NCBI GenBank assembly: GCA_900553065.1
Contig: USBZ01000024.1
Coordinates: 1-28,413, forward strand
Direction of reading: 5' to 3'
Source: an uncultured Desulfovibrio sp.
Lineage (GTDB): Bacteria > Desulfobacterota > Desulfovibrionia > Desulfovibrionales > Desulfovibrionaceae
Length of the DNA stretch: 28,413 nucleotides
Part shown: positions 1 through 9,322 of the stretch, one piece after another
Layout: the number at the start of each line of letters is the position of its first letter
Numbering within the stretch: position 1 is the stretch's first letter
Program-made: the position numbers and the translations under genes
The notes under the pieces: generated by a model
Told to the model about the DNA's origin: nothing
Database searches by the model: none
What the model saw: only the letters and a program-made list of their open reading frames with translations

Positions 1-20
1 AGAGCCTTACAGGCGCATAA

Positions 21-50
21 GAGGAACCACCGGCTATGCCGGTGGGGCCC
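21..50. repeat. Perfect hairpin resembling an IS200/IS605-type end
   Basis: CCACCGGC (27-34), a TAT loop and GCCGGTGG (38-45) form a perfect 8-bp hairpin flanked by AA and GG. Short hairpins of this kind sit at the ends of IS200/IS605-family elements and in REP sequences. No transposase is visible, so this could be the edge of an element lying left of the window, a REP-like repeat or a stray hairpin. The family link is inference from shape only. Confidence 0.3.
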
Positions 51-702
51 CATTTGTGCTTAATATCCGGCGGCAGGAAGGGAAGGGCGGGCGCTTGCCT
101 TGGCACTCCGCAAAGCAGAGAGACATGCGCGTCATGCCGTGGCGGTCAGTCGGATTTTTGGACGAAAGGCGCATCTTCAGCCTCACGCTGTAGAAGGGCT
201 GGAGACGGTGGGACCTGGCGTTCCGGGACCTGAAAGGAGGAGAACGGCGTATTCTGCCGAAGCTTTTTCAGCGGGGGGCTCCGCAAGCTCCTGTATCGGA
301 AGAGGCGTAACGAGTTGTTTGCCCTGGTCGGGGGCGACTTTTTTCGGAGAGTATGAAAGGGGAACGGAGGAAAACAACCTTTAGGGGGAACGGCGCTGCC
401 ACATGACCGGGGCGGCATGGTGAGGCAGGACGGTATGGTGCTTTCCGCAGCTTGCGGGGCGGGGCTTTCGGCTTCTGCGGAAAACGGGCGTAACGATAGG
501 CTTTCCTTTATGCGTTGAGCTGAGCTTATAGGTAGAAAGGAAAAGAGCTGAAGAACGGATGCTGTTTCCGGAAGAAGAGCGGAACGTGTCGGAAACAGGA
601 GCGCGGCATGAAGCAGGCTTTATCGGAAGAAAATGCGACTGTTCTCTTGTAGAGCCATCGTGTTTTTCGCTCTTTATTTTTTCGTCAGTGCACAGGGACT
701 CA

Positions 703-734
703 GCTCAGCGTGATGGTCTGAGCGCATTTTTTTT
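703..734 (+). terminator. Terminator-like hairpin with T8 tract
   Basis: GCTCAG (703-708) pairs with CTGAGC (718-723) around a 9-base loop and is followed by GCA and eight T residues (727-734). The stem is only 6 bp but the T tract is strong. No gene is recognised upstream of it on this strand. Confidence 0.4.
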
Positions 735-867
735 GAGAGGGCGACCGACTCATGTGAGACGAAGCGGCATTCCCCACGCGACATGCGGTTTTTCATCAGG
801 CTTTCCGGGATGTTGGCAGGCGGGGAGTGCTCCGTTCATCCGGACTGCTGCGACATCTCCGGGGCAA

Positions 868-900
868 GATCAGAGTCGGATCAGAGCCGGATCAGAGTCG
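868..900. repeat. Three tandem copies of an 11-bp unit
   Basis: GATCAGAGTCG (868-878), GATCAGAGCCG (879-889) and GATCAGAGTCG (890-900) follow each other without a gap. The first and third copies are identical and the second differs by one base. The period matches about one helical turn. The array lies in a gene-free region about 300 bp before the stress-protein gene, and its function is unknown. Confidence 0.75.
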
Positions 901-1125
901 AGCCGTCAGCGTTTGCTCGTGTTCCTGCTGTTATAATACTGGCTCGACAGATGGCTCATACGAAGGCAGTTTTCGGGATAAAATAGAAGGAAAAATAATA
1001 TAATATATTGAAAATAATGATAAAATATTCAAAAAGAAGTCTGTCTTTTTTCAGACTAGCTGTTCTGGTAAACGATACAGAATCTCCGGTATGTTGGAGA
1101 AAGTGCAATATATTTTTCACACGGC

Positions 1126-1154
1126 TTGACAAGAAGTTCCCTATTACCGAAAGT
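1126..1154 (+). promoter_or_regulatory. Possible sigma70 promoter of the stress-protein gene
   Basis: A perfect TTGACA (1126-1131) is followed 17 bases later by a poor -10 candidate, GAAAGT (1149-1154, three of six matches). It sits about 45 bp before the ribosome binding site and below an AT-rich block that could act as an UP element. The weak -10 keeps confidence low. Confidence 0.4.
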
Positions 1155-1200
1155 AGACGGGAACCGATCATCCCGTCCATTATGAAAACAGGAGGATATC

Positions 1201-1668
1201 ATGTCTGTTTTTTCCAATATCGTCTGCTGCATCAGCCTGTCTGAAAACCCCGACGATGTGGCCCAGTATGTCAATGACATCACTCGTCAGAACGATGCCA
1301 AGCTGATCCTCGTTCATGTTGCCGCCGACAATGATGCCATCCTGCGTCGTACCGGCAGCCGCGTTATGGTGGAACAGCTGATCGAAGAAAGCCGTAAGGC
1401 CAACGAAGACGCCTTCACCAAGTATGTGAACAAGCAGTTCGCCGGCCTCGACACCACCATCGTGCTCACCGAAGGCAAGGTGGAAGATGAACTGCTCAAG
1501 ATCATCGACCAGTACTGCGCCGACCTCATTGTCATCGGCAGCATGTCTACCAAGGGTCTGTTCGGCTCTCTGTTCAACAAGCCTTCCGAAAACATCATCG
1601 GCAAGACCCGTATTCCCGTCATGGTTATTCCCAATGACCTGAGCCTGGAATGCACTCCCGAATTCTAA
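1201..1668 (+). CDS. Universal stress protein, UspA family
   Basis: This 155-residue protein is a single Usp domain, the usual length for a stand-alone member. The N-terminus (SNIVCCISLSENPDDVAQYV) and the central ILVHVAAD strand fit the alpha/beta fold. Near the C-terminus, LIVIGSMSTKGLFGSLFNKPSENII followed by TRIPVMVIP matches the family's nucleotide-binding end. The usual G-x2-G-x9-G(S/T) motif is degenerate (KPS where GS is expected), so ATP binding is uncertain. The ATG follows GGAGG at 1191-1195 with good spacing. The gene is monocistronic: a terminator starts 22 bp after the stop and its own promoter appears to lie upstream. A cytoplasmic role in stress survival is known for the family; the specific trigger here is unknown. 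Confidence 0.9.
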   Translation: MSVFSNIVCCISLSENPDDVAQYVNDITRQNDAKLILVHVAADNDAILRRTGSRVMVEQLIEESRKANEDAFTKYVNKQFAGLDTTIVLTEGKVEDELLKIIDQYCADLIVIGSMSTKGLFGSLFNKPSENIIGKTRIPVMVIPNDLSLECTPEF

Positions 1669-1690
1669 GTCGTCCATCGCTTCCATGTTG

Positions 1691-1728
1691 AAAGGCCCGC
1701 CGGTGTTCATAGTCGGCGGGCCTTTTGC
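1691..1728 (+). terminator. Rho-independent terminator after the stress-protein gene
   Basis: AAAGGCCCGCCG (1691-1702) pairs with CGGCGGGCCTTT (from 1714) around an 11-base loop and runs into a T-rich end. The stem is long, GC-rich and nearly perfect, directly after the stop codon at 1668. Confidence 0.9.
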
Positions 1729-2096
1729 TTATGGAAGAGGGGGGGCGCCCTTGGGGCTGTGCCGTGTGATTGTGTGATCAGGTCACGCAGGAACGACCGT
1801 GGAAACAGGGCTGGGCGTACCGACTGAAGAGCCGGTGGAAGCTCAGGGGAAGTTCGGAAAGCGCTCATTGTGTGAGGCTGAGGAAAAGCCAGCGGGGATC
1901 ATTTTGTTCTTTCGTCGTCATTCCACGGCGCTCATTTTCTCTGCCGCCTGCGCCGTTGACGGGATCTTCGGAGATTGCGCGGAGCTGGCAGCAGAGCGAC
2001 GGGAGAGCCAAGCCGGACCGGCACAGAACAACCTTGCCCGAAGGCGTCGACCTGCAGGATGACGCGCTCCGACCACAAAGGCTCCGGCCCTCCGCA
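1729..2096. other. Gene-free spacer of about 370 bp
   Basis: This lies between the stress-protein terminator and the 3' end of the acetyltransferase gene on the other strand. Open frames here overlap each other and show no family features. I see no clear terminator for the acetyltransferase and no repeat. Confidence 0.5.
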
Positions 2097-2684
2097 TCAG
2101 GGCAGAAGCGCGTCCGGAATGCGGTCTTTGTCGGTGACGCTCCTCAGAATCCGGCAAGGATTGCCTGCCGCCACAACGCCCGCAGGAACATCGCGCGTTA
2201 CCACGCTGCCTGCGCCTATGATGCTGCCGTCGCCTATGCTTACGCCGGGCAGCACCGTGACGTGGCCGCCCATCCAGACGTCGTTGCCCACGGTCACGGG
2301 TCTGGCGTATTCCAGACCGGTGGCTCTCTGCACGGGATCTGCCGGATGAACGGCGGTGTAGATGCCGCACTGAGGCCCGATGAAGCAGTTTCTGCCGAAG
2401 CGTACGGGCGCACAGTCGAGAATGACGAGGCCGTAGTTGGCAAAGAAGTTTTCGCCGATTTCGATGTTGAAGCCGTAATCGCAGCGGAAGCCCGGTTCGA
2501 TGAGGAAGCGTTCTCCCGTTTTGCCGAGTATCTGCCGCAGCTTTTCGCATCGCTCCTCAAGAAGAGAGGGGAGAATCGTATCGCAGTTCTGGCAGGCGTC
2601 CACGCAGGCGCGATGAAGCCGGATCAGTTCCGGATCCTGCACGCGATAGACCTGTCCTGTCGTCATTCTTTCCAGTTCCGTCAT
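2097..2684 (-). CDS. Sugar O-acetyltransferase, maltose/galactoside acetyltransferase type
   Basis: The 195-residue protein begins with the maltose-acetyltransferase N-terminal helical region (MTELERMTTGQVYRVQDPEL, with LHRACVDACQNCD). It continues into left-handed beta-helix hexapeptide repeats from about residue 60 (IEPGFRCDYGFNIEIGENFFANYG through GDGSIIGAGSVVTRDVPAGVVAAGNP). His113 in YTAVHP is the expected catalytic base. The family transfers acetyl from acetyl-CoA to sugar hydroxyls in the cytoplasm, usually as a trimer; Maa, LacA and NodL are known relatives, and the true acceptor cannot be told from sequence. The ATG has GGAGA just upstream. The fusA terminator lies immediately before it on the same strand, overlapping where its promoter would be, so expression may depend on readthrough from the str operon. 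Confidence 0.88.
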   Translation of the reverse strand: MTELERMTTGQVYRVQDPELIRLHRACVDACQNCDTILPSLLEERCEKLRQILGKTGERFLIEPGFRCDYGFNIEIGENFFANYGLVILDCAPVRFGRNCFIGPQCGIYTAVHPADPVQRATGLEYARPVTVGNDVWMGGHVTVLPGVSIGDGSIIGAGSVVTRDVPAGVVAAGNPCRILRSVTDKDRIPDALLP

Positions 2685-2696
2685 GTTTTCTCCATG

Positions 2697-2726
2697 AAAA
2701 AAGGCCGGAGCGAGTGCTCCGGCCTT
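2697..2726 (-). terminator. Terminator of the str operon (after fusA)
   Basis: On the minus strand AAGGCCGGAGC, an ACTC loop and GCTCCGGCCTT form a perfect stem followed by six T residues (plus-strand A run 2697-2702). It lies 35 bp after the fusA stop and ends 12 bp before the acetyltransferase start. Confidence 0.88.
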
Positions 2727-2761
2727 CGATTCTTTGGCCTGTCAGGGAAATCCCTGTACGA

Positions 2762-4837
<2,076 letters not shown>

Positions 4838-4843
4838 GGCGGC

Positions 4844-5314
4844 CTACCAGCGGAAATGAGCGAAAGCCTTGTTGGCTTCGGCCATACGGTGAGTGTCTTC
4901 CTTCTTCTTCACGGAACCGCCGCGGTTGTTGAAGGCATCGATGAGTTCCGCGGACAGCTTGGCGATCATGCCCTTTTCACCGCGGGCGCGGGAGTAGGTG
5001 ATGAGCCAGCGCAGAGCCAGGGAGATCTGGCGTTCGGGGCGGACTTCGACGGGCACCTGGTAGTTGGCGCCGCCGACGCGGCGGGACTTGACTTCCACGT
5101 GGGGCTTCACGTTCTCAACAGCCTTTTCGAAAGCGTGCAGAGCGTCTTCACCGGTCTTTTCACCGAGGATTTCGAGAGAACGGTAGAAGATGGTTTCCGC
5201 GGGGCCCTTCTTGCCGTCGTACATGAGACGGTTCACGAAGCGGGCCACGAGGCGGCTGTTGTAGATCGGATCGGGCAAAATTTCCCTTTTTGCAACGGGA
5301 CCTTTGCGGGGCAT
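4844..5314 (-). CDS. rpsG: 30S ribosomal protein S7
   Basis: The 156-residue protein has the standard S7 length and sequence (MPRKGPVAKREILPDPIYNS, RLVARFVNRLMYDGKK, VKSRRVGGANYQVPVEVRPERQ, and the GGSVKKKEDTHRMAEANKAFAHFRW tail). S7 nucleates assembly of the 30S head by binding 16S rRNA. A GGAGG ribosome binding site precedes the ATG. It is separated from rpsL by 78 bp, which contains a 9-bp hairpin listed separately. Confidence 0.98.
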   Translation of the reverse strand: MPRKGPVAKREILPDPIYNSRLVARFVNRLMYDGKKGPAETIFYRSLEILGEKTGEDALHAFEKAVENVKPHVEVKSRRVGGANYQVPVEVRPERQISLALRWLITYSRARGEKGMIAKLSAELIDAFNNRGGSVKKKEDTHRMAEANKAFAHFRW

Positions 5315-5340
5315 GGTGATTCCTCCGTAATCAAGTTGAA

Positions 5341-5368
5341 ATGGTCTTCAGAACCACTGGAAGACCAT
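5341..5368 (-). promoter_or_regulatory. Hairpin in the rpsL-rpsG intercistronic mRNA
   Basis: In the transcript, ATGGTCTTC pairs perfectly with GAAGACCAT around a 10-base loop, about 27 nt before the rpsG start. In E. coli, S7 represses its own translation by binding the rpsL-rpsG intercistronic region, so this is a reasonable position for an autoregulatory element. Binding here is inferred from position only. It lacks a T tract on the minus strand and is not a terminator. Confidence 0.5.
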
Positions 5369-5392
5369 AAAAATGGAGTGGAGACTCTAAAA

Positions 5393-5767
5393 TCAGTTCT
5401 TGGGACGCTTGGCGCCGTACTTGGAACGACGCTGACGACGATCCTGCACACCGGAGGTGTCCAGAGTACCACGAACGATGTGGTAACGGACACCGGGAAG
5501 GTCCTTCACACGGCCGCCGCGGATCATCACGACGGAGTGTTCCTGAAGGTTGTGGCCTTCGCCGGGGATGTAAGCCGAAACTTCGATGCCGTTGGTCAGG
5601 CGCACACGGGCGACCTTACGAAGAGCGGAGTTAGGCTTCTTGGGGGTGGTGGTGTACACGCGGGTGCACACGCCGCGGCGCTGGGGGCATTCCTGCAGAG
5701 CCGGGGTCTTCTTTCTCTTCACCACCTTCTTCCGTTCGATACGGATAAGCTGCTGAATAGTAGGCAT
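5393..5767 (-). CDS. rpsL: 30S ribosomal protein S12
   Basis: The 124-residue protein is canonical S12, part of the decoding centre of the small subunit (CPQRRGVCTRVYTTTPKKPNSALRKVARVRLTNG and EHSVVMIRGGRVKDLPGVRYH). Lys43 in the PKKPN loop and the later RVKDLPG loop are wild type, so no streptomycin-resistance change is seen at those sites. I chose the start at MPTIQQLIRIERKK because GGAGGAA lies just before it; a start four codons earlier would place the ribosome binding site inside the gene. It is the first gene of the str operon, about 45 bp downstream of a strong promoter. Confidence 0.98.
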   Translation of the reverse strand: MPTIQQLIRIERKKVVKRKKTPALQECPQRRGVCTRVYTTTPKKPNSALRKVARVRLTNGIEVSAYIPGEGHNLQEHSVVMIRGGRVKDLPGVRYHIVRGTLDTSGVQDRRQRRSKYGAKRPKN

Positions 5768-5813
5768 GTGTTCCTCCAAAATAAAAACACAAAGTTAGGC
5801 CAAAGAACGATAT

Positions 5814-5842
5814 CAAATATCTTTGAATGATTAATTTGTCAA
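5814..5842 (-). promoter_or_regulatory. Sigma70 promoter of the str operon
   Basis: On the minus strand a perfect -35 TTGACA (5842 to 5837) is followed after exactly 17 bases by TATTTG (5819 to 5814). The predicted start near 5807 leaves a leader of about 40 nt to the rpsL ATG. Consensus, spacing and position all fit a strongly expressed ribosomal operon. Confidence 0.8.
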
Positions 5843-6498
5843 GGAATTTTTCCGAAATCGACGGGGGCGGCCTTGCAGCACAGACGGCGGCGAAAAAGGC
5901 GAGGCCGGAGAGCGGGATGGCACGGGATGGAAGGCGATGATGGGGCACGCCGGGGGCGGGGGATTTGCCGGAGGGAGAGGGCAGGGGGGGACGGAGGCAA
6001 GGTTGCAGATGGTTCAATAAGGGAGGGGGCGCGAAAAGCTGGAATATGGGGCAACGACGGCGGGATGCTGGTGGAGGGCCGCGCCGGAACTGGAGCCTCT
6101 GGGGGGATGAAGGCTTTTTCATGGCCAGTGCCGGGTTCGGTGAGCAGGGGCGGTGAGCCGGGTTTGGGTGCAGGGCGGAGGAGAGCAGAAGGCGGGCGGA
6201 GGAGCGTTCGGAATTCGGCCTGCCCGGTTCCATGTGATGGGCATCATGACATCGTTGCCAAAGGCGTCCTCCCCGGCCAGTGTGTGCGGGGGGAGGGGGC
6301 GCTATGATTTTGCGCCGGGAGGACGGGGCTTTGTTTTCCGTGAGGTCCGGAGTCTGCCTCCGGAGTGAGGCGGAGGAGGTGGGGCGGAGCGTCTGCATCT
6401 TCGCGCTGGGGCTAGGGGAAGGCGGTCCCGTCGGCAGGTCGTCCTGCGTCCCCCCCCGTCGTGTTTCGCCGCCGGGGCAATCTTTGTGCGCAGGGCCG
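5843..6498. other. Gene-free, strongly G-skewed spacer
   Basis: Between the str promoter and the hypD promoter the plus strand is unusually rich in G runs. Its open frames give low-complexity Arg/Gly- or Pro/Ser-rich peptides with no family features, so I do not call a gene. It contains a G-quadruplex-type run near 5952-5990 and a hairpin CCGGAG-TCTGC-CTCCGG at about 6347-6363. Confidence 0.55.
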
Positions 6499-6527
6499 TT
6501 GACACGGACGGGCCTCGCGTTTACCCC
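6499..6527 (+). promoter_or_regulatory. Possible promoter of hypD
   Basis: A perfect TTGACA (6499-6504) is followed after 17 bases by TACCCC (6522-6527), a poor -10. The position, about 30 bp before the hypD ATG, is right. The weak -10 suggests either an activator or a false match. Confidence 0.35.
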
Positions 6528-6556
6528 TGTGAGGAAACATGTTTTCAGGAGGCCGC

Positions 6557-7663
6557 ATGGACATCTTTTCCTCGTTTCACGATCCGGCGCTGTGCCGCGC
6601 CCTGCTCGACAGGCTGACTCTCGATCTGGAGGCCCTGGGCAGGCCCGTGCGTTTCATGGAAGTGTGCGGCACGCATACGGTCTCCATTTTCCGCAGCGGT
6701 CTGCGTTCGTTGCTGCCTGAAGGGCTGGAGCATCTGTCCGGCCCGGGATGTCCGGTCTGCGTCACGCATGATTCCGAGGTGGATCTCTTCATACGGGCGG
6801 CGGAAAAGCCGAACGTCATTGTGGCCACGTTCGGCGATCTTCTGCGCGTGCCGGGCCCGGACGGTCGTTCGCTCAAGAATGCCGCGGCGGACGGCGCGCG
6901 CGTGCAGGTGGTGTACTCTCCGCTGGATGCCGTGAAGCTGGCGGCGGAGCATCCCGGCGACATGGTGGTTTTTCCTTCCGTGGGCTTTGAAACCACGGCG
7001 CCGGTCATTGCCGGAGCGGTGATGGCGGCCAAGAAGGCCGGGCTTTCCAACTTCTGCATCGTGCCCTGCAACAAGCTGGTGCCTCCTGCCATGCGTGCCC
7101 TGCTCGCCGGAGATGAGGGCGCTTCGCACAGGGTGGACGCCTTTCTGCTGCCCGGTCATGTAGCCGTCGTGCTCGGTCTTGCGCCGTTCGCCTTCCTGGC
7201 GAAGGATTTCGGGCGTCCGTCCGTGGTGGGCGGCTTCGAGCCTGCCGACATTCTTTCCGCGCTGTGTCTCATGCTCGATATGCTGCGCCGGGGAGAGCCT
7301 GCCGTCGGCAACACCTACACCCGCGCCGTGAGCGATGAAGGCAGCCCGCAGGCCCGCCGTATCATGGATACGGTGTTCCGCGTGACCGATGCGCGCTGGC
7401 GCGGACTCGGCGTGATTGCCGAAAGCGGCCTTGCGCTGCGCGACGAGTGGCGGCAGTTCGACGCGCTCGAGCGGCTCGGTCTTGAGCCGGGAGAAACGGG
7501 CGTCATTCCCGGCTGCCGCTGCGGCGATATTCTGCGCGGCATTCTTGCGCCGGATAAGTGTCCGCTGTTCGGCAGGGTGTGTACGCCGCAGAACCCCACG
7601 GGACCGTGCATGGTTTCCACGGAAGGGAGCTGCGCGGCCTGGTACCGTTACCGCGGCGTGTAG
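6557..7663 (+). CDS. hypD: Hydrogenase maturation protein HypD
   Basis: The 368-residue protein carries all HypD signatures: EVCGTHT (Cys37), GPGCPVC (Cys65, Cys68), the central VVFPSVGFETTAP segment and a cysteine-rich C-terminus (IPGCRCGDIL, then CPLFGRVCTPQNPTGPCMVSTEGSCAAW) that holds a [4Fe-4S] cluster. With HypC it forms the scaffold on which the Fe(CN)2CO group of [NiFe]-hydrogenases is built in the cytoplasm, receiving cyanide from HypE/HypF. I chose the start at MDIFSSF because AGGAGG lies 4 bp before it; an ATG six codons upstream would overlap that site. No hypC is adjacent, and hypE is separated from it by trpB, so the usual hypCDE cluster is interrupted here. Confidence 0.97.
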   Translation: MDIFSSFHDPALCRALLDRLTLDLEALGRPVRFMEVCGTHTVSIFRSGLRSLLPEGLEHLSGPGCPVCVTHDSEVDLFIRAAEKPNVIVATFGDLLRVPGPDGRSLKNAAADGARVQVVYSPLDAVKLAAEHPGDMVVFPSVGFETTAPVIAGAVMAAKKAGLSNFCIVPCNKLVPPAMRALLAGDEGASHRVDAFLLPGHVAVVLGLAPFAFLAKDFGRPSVVGGFEPADILSALCLMLDMLRRGEPAVGNTYTRAVSDEGSPQARRIMDTVFRVTDARWRGLGVIAESGLALRDEWRQFDALERLGLEPGETGVIPGCRCGDILRGILAPDKCPLFGRVCTPQNPTGPCMVSTEGSCAAWYRYRGV

Positions 7664-7724
7664 AGGTATTCTGCCGGTCGTGACGGGATCCGGGAATTTT
7701 TTCCGAGAGAATGCACCGACATTC

Positions 7725-7753
7725 TTGACAGCGAAAAATATTTTTTGCTAAAG
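7725..7753 (+). promoter_or_regulatory. Likely promoter of the trp leader
   Basis: A perfect TTGACA (7725-7730) lies 37 bp before the leader-peptide ATG. The -10 is less clear: TGCTAAAG around 7746-7753 at 16-17 bp spacing is the best candidate. The location between hypD and the leader peptide supports a promoter here. Confidence 0.55.
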
Positions 7754-7761
7754 CTGAATCC

Positions 7762-7815
7762 ATGAACACGAACGCTTCCAGAACTCTTTCCTGCATGTGG
7801 TGGTGGCCCTGCTAA
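7762..7815 (+). CDS. trpL: trp operon leader peptide (17 aa)
   Basis: The short frame reads MNTNASRTLSCMWWWPC and contains three consecutive Trp codons (7798-7806) close to its stop. It lies just upstream of mutually exclusive hairpins and a terminator, the arrangement of classical trp attenuation. A ribosome stalling at the Trp codons when charged tRNA-Trp is scarce would favour the antiterminator. The ribosome binding site is weak (AAAG about 8 bases upstream). It is too short for routine gene calling but the context makes it convincing. Confidence 0.88.
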   Translation: MNTNASRTLSCMWWWPC

Positions 7816-7885
7816 AGGGGCCGGGTTCTGGAGTATTCTTCTTAGAGCATTGAACCGCGGTCGGAGCAACGGCCGCGGTTTTTTA
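7778..7885 (+). promoter_or_regulatory. trp attenuator: alternative hairpins and terminator
   Basis: Strand 1 CCAGAAC (7778-7784) can pair with GTTCTGG (7825-7831), with an inner pairing GGCCC (7805-7809) to GGGCC (7818-7822). Strand 2 GGCCGGGTT (7819-7827) can instead pair, with one bulge, with AACCGCGGTC (7853-7862). That last strand otherwise forms the terminator with GGCCGCGGTT (7871-7880), followed by a T run. The pairings overlap, so only one state can form at a time. This controls entry into trpB according to Trp supply. Confidence 0.85.
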
Positions 7886-7931
7886 TATGGCAGAATCGGA
7901 AGGCCGTGCTCCACTCGAAAAGGAGCAAGAC

Positions 7932-9146
7932 ATGAGCATTTCCGAATCCAGCAATATCTGCGCCCAGGCTTTTGAAACCGGTTTCTTCGGCCCCTACGGC
8001 GGACAGTTCGTTCCCGAATCCCTGAAAAAAGTGCTGGACGAAGTCAACGAAGCCTTCATCCGCTATCGCGACGATCCCGATTTTCAGGCCGAGCTTGCCG
8101 CTCTCTTCGCCAACTACTGCGGGCGTCCCTCTCCTGTCTTCCATTGCTGCAATCTGAGCTGCGAACTCGGCGGCGCGCAGATCTATCTCAAGCGCGAAGA
8201 TCTGAACCATCTCGGCGCGCACAAGATCAACAATACGCTCGGTCAGGTGCTTCTGGCCAAACGCATGGGCAAGACCCGTCTTGTGGCGGAAACCGGCGCC
8301 GGGCAGCACGGCGTGGCCACGGCCGCCACGGCGGCGCTTTTCGGCATGCAGTGCGTGGTGTACATGGGCGAAGAAGACATGCGTCGTCAGGCCCTCAACG
8401 TGTTCCGCATGCGCATGATGGGCGCAGAAGTGCGTCCGGCCATGAGCGGTCAGCGCACGCTCAAGGAAGCCGTTGACGAGGCCCTCGACTGCTTTGTCAA
8501 TGATCCCGAAATGTTCTATGTGCTCGGCTCGGCCGTCGGCCCGCATCCCTATCCCGTCATGGTGCGGCATTTCCAGTCCATCATCGGCCGTGAAGCCCGC
8601 GCCCAGAGCCTTGAGCAGATCGGCCGCCTGCCCGATTACGCCATCGCCTGCGTGGGCGGCGGCTCCAACTCCATCGGCCTGTTCGCCGGATTCCTCGACG
8701 ATGCCGACGTGAAGCTCGTGGGCGTGGAACCCGGCGGCCGCGGTCCCGGCTACGGCGATCATGCCGCGAGCCTCTGCAAGGGCAAGCCCGGCATCCTGCA
8801 CGGCTTCAACGGCTATGTGCTGCAGGATGAGAACGGCGGCGTGGCGCCGGTGTATTCCATTTCCGCCGGACTCGACTATCCCGGCGTGGGCCCCGAACAC
8901 TGCCAGCTCAAGGATTCCGGCCGCGCCGAGTACATCACCGTCACCGACGAGGAAGCCGTGGAGGCTTTCCTTACCCTGTCCAGAAAGGAAGGCATCATTC
9001 CCGCGCTCGAATCCTCGCATGCGCTTGCGCACGCCATGCGCATCGCTCCCGGACTCGATAAGGACAAGATCCTTCTGGTCTGCCTGTCCGGCCGCGGCGA
9101 CAAGGACGTGACTCAGATCGCCGAGATTCTTAAAGGTAGAGTGTAG
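7932..9146 (+). CDS. trpB: Tryptophan synthase beta chain (solitary)
   Basis: The 404-residue protein is a full-length TrpB, which condenses indole with L-serine to give tryptophan using pyridoxal phosphate. It has the GPYGGQFVPE start, KREDLNHLGAHKINN with PLP-binding Lys98, the ETGAGQHG motif with catalytic Glu120, GGGSNSIG for the cofactor phosphate, and a C-terminal LSGRGDKD. I chose MSISESS as start because AGGAG lies 6 bp before it; an earlier ATG at 7887 lies at the end of the attenuator and has no ribosome binding site. There is no trpA or other trp gene on either side: hypD is upstream, and a terminator and hypE follow. It may serve with a distant TrpA, or salvage external indole. 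Confidence 0.96.
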   Translation: MSISESSNICAQAFETGFFGPYGGQFVPESLKKVLDEVNEAFIRYRDDPDFQAELAALFANYCGRPSPVFHCCNLSCELGGAQIYLKREDLNHLGAHKINNTLGQVLLAKRMGKTRLVAETGAGQHGVATAATAALFGMQCVVYMGEEDMRRQALNVFRMRMMGAEVRPAMSGQRTLKEAVDEALDCFVNDPEMFYVLGSAVGPHPYPVMVRHFQSIIGREARAQSLEQIGRLPDYAIACVGGGSNSIGLFAGFLDDADVKLVGVEPGGRGPGYGDHAASLCKGKPGILHGFNGYVLQDENGGVAPVYSISAGLDYPGVGPEHCQLKDSGRAEYITVTDEEAVEAFLTLSRKEGIIPALESSHALAHAMRIAPGLDKDKILLVCLSGRGDKDVTQIAEILKGRV

Positions 9147-9166
9147 AAGGTTTCCGGAGTAGTTCG

Positions 9167-9213
9167 CGCCCGGTTTCCCGTCCGTGGAGGGCGGGGGACC
9201 GGGCGTTTCCCTT
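9167..9213 (+). terminator. Terminator after trpB
   Basis: CGCCCGGTTTCCCG (9167-9180) pairs with CGGGGGACCGGGCG (9192-9205), allowing G-U pairs, and is followed by TTTCCCTTT. The stem is long and lies 20 bp after the trpB stop, making trpB a single-gene transcription unit. Confidence 0.8.
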
Positions 9214-9322
9214 TGGCGGCTTTTGTGCTAGTCTTGTTCCCCTTCCATGCCCGGATTGTTCGCGTTCTCTCGCGGCGCAGGCATGGAGGTGAACCGGCAT
9301 TTCAATGCTTCAAAGGCCAGCC

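Larger units (their letters stand above)
51..1125. other. About 1.1 kb with no convincing gene
   Basis: The open frames here are short, overlap in several frames, lack good ribosome binding sites and translate to low-complexity Arg/Ser/Gly-rich peptides unlike the neighbouring proteins. The stretch holds a terminator-like hairpin near 703-734, an 11-bp tandem repeat at 868-900 and a strongly AT-rich block at about 975-1060 just upstream of the stress-protein gene. A non-coding RNA ending at the 734 terminator is possible, but I recognise none of the standard families (tmRNA, RNase P, SRP RNA). Confidence 0.5.

Noticed and set aside
839..986. Tandem 11-mers as a CRISPR array or replication iterons
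   Set aside because: There are only three units with no spacers, no cas or replication genes are nearby, and no AT-rich origin structure adjoins them.
1769..1786. TGTGA-TCAGG-TCACG resembling a CRP half-site pair
   Set aside because: The spacer is 5 rather than 6 bases and there is no downstream promoter or gene on either strand.
6231..6251. CRP/FNR-like imperfect palindrome (ATGTGATGGGCATCATGACAT) upstream of hypD
   Set aside because: The right arm matches poorly, it is about 300 bp from the hypD start, and no consensus of a known regulator fits well.
5873..6398. Overlapping open frames on both strands in the G-rich spacer
   Set aside because: They give Arg/Gly-rich or Pro/Ser-rich low-complexity peptides expected from skewed composition.
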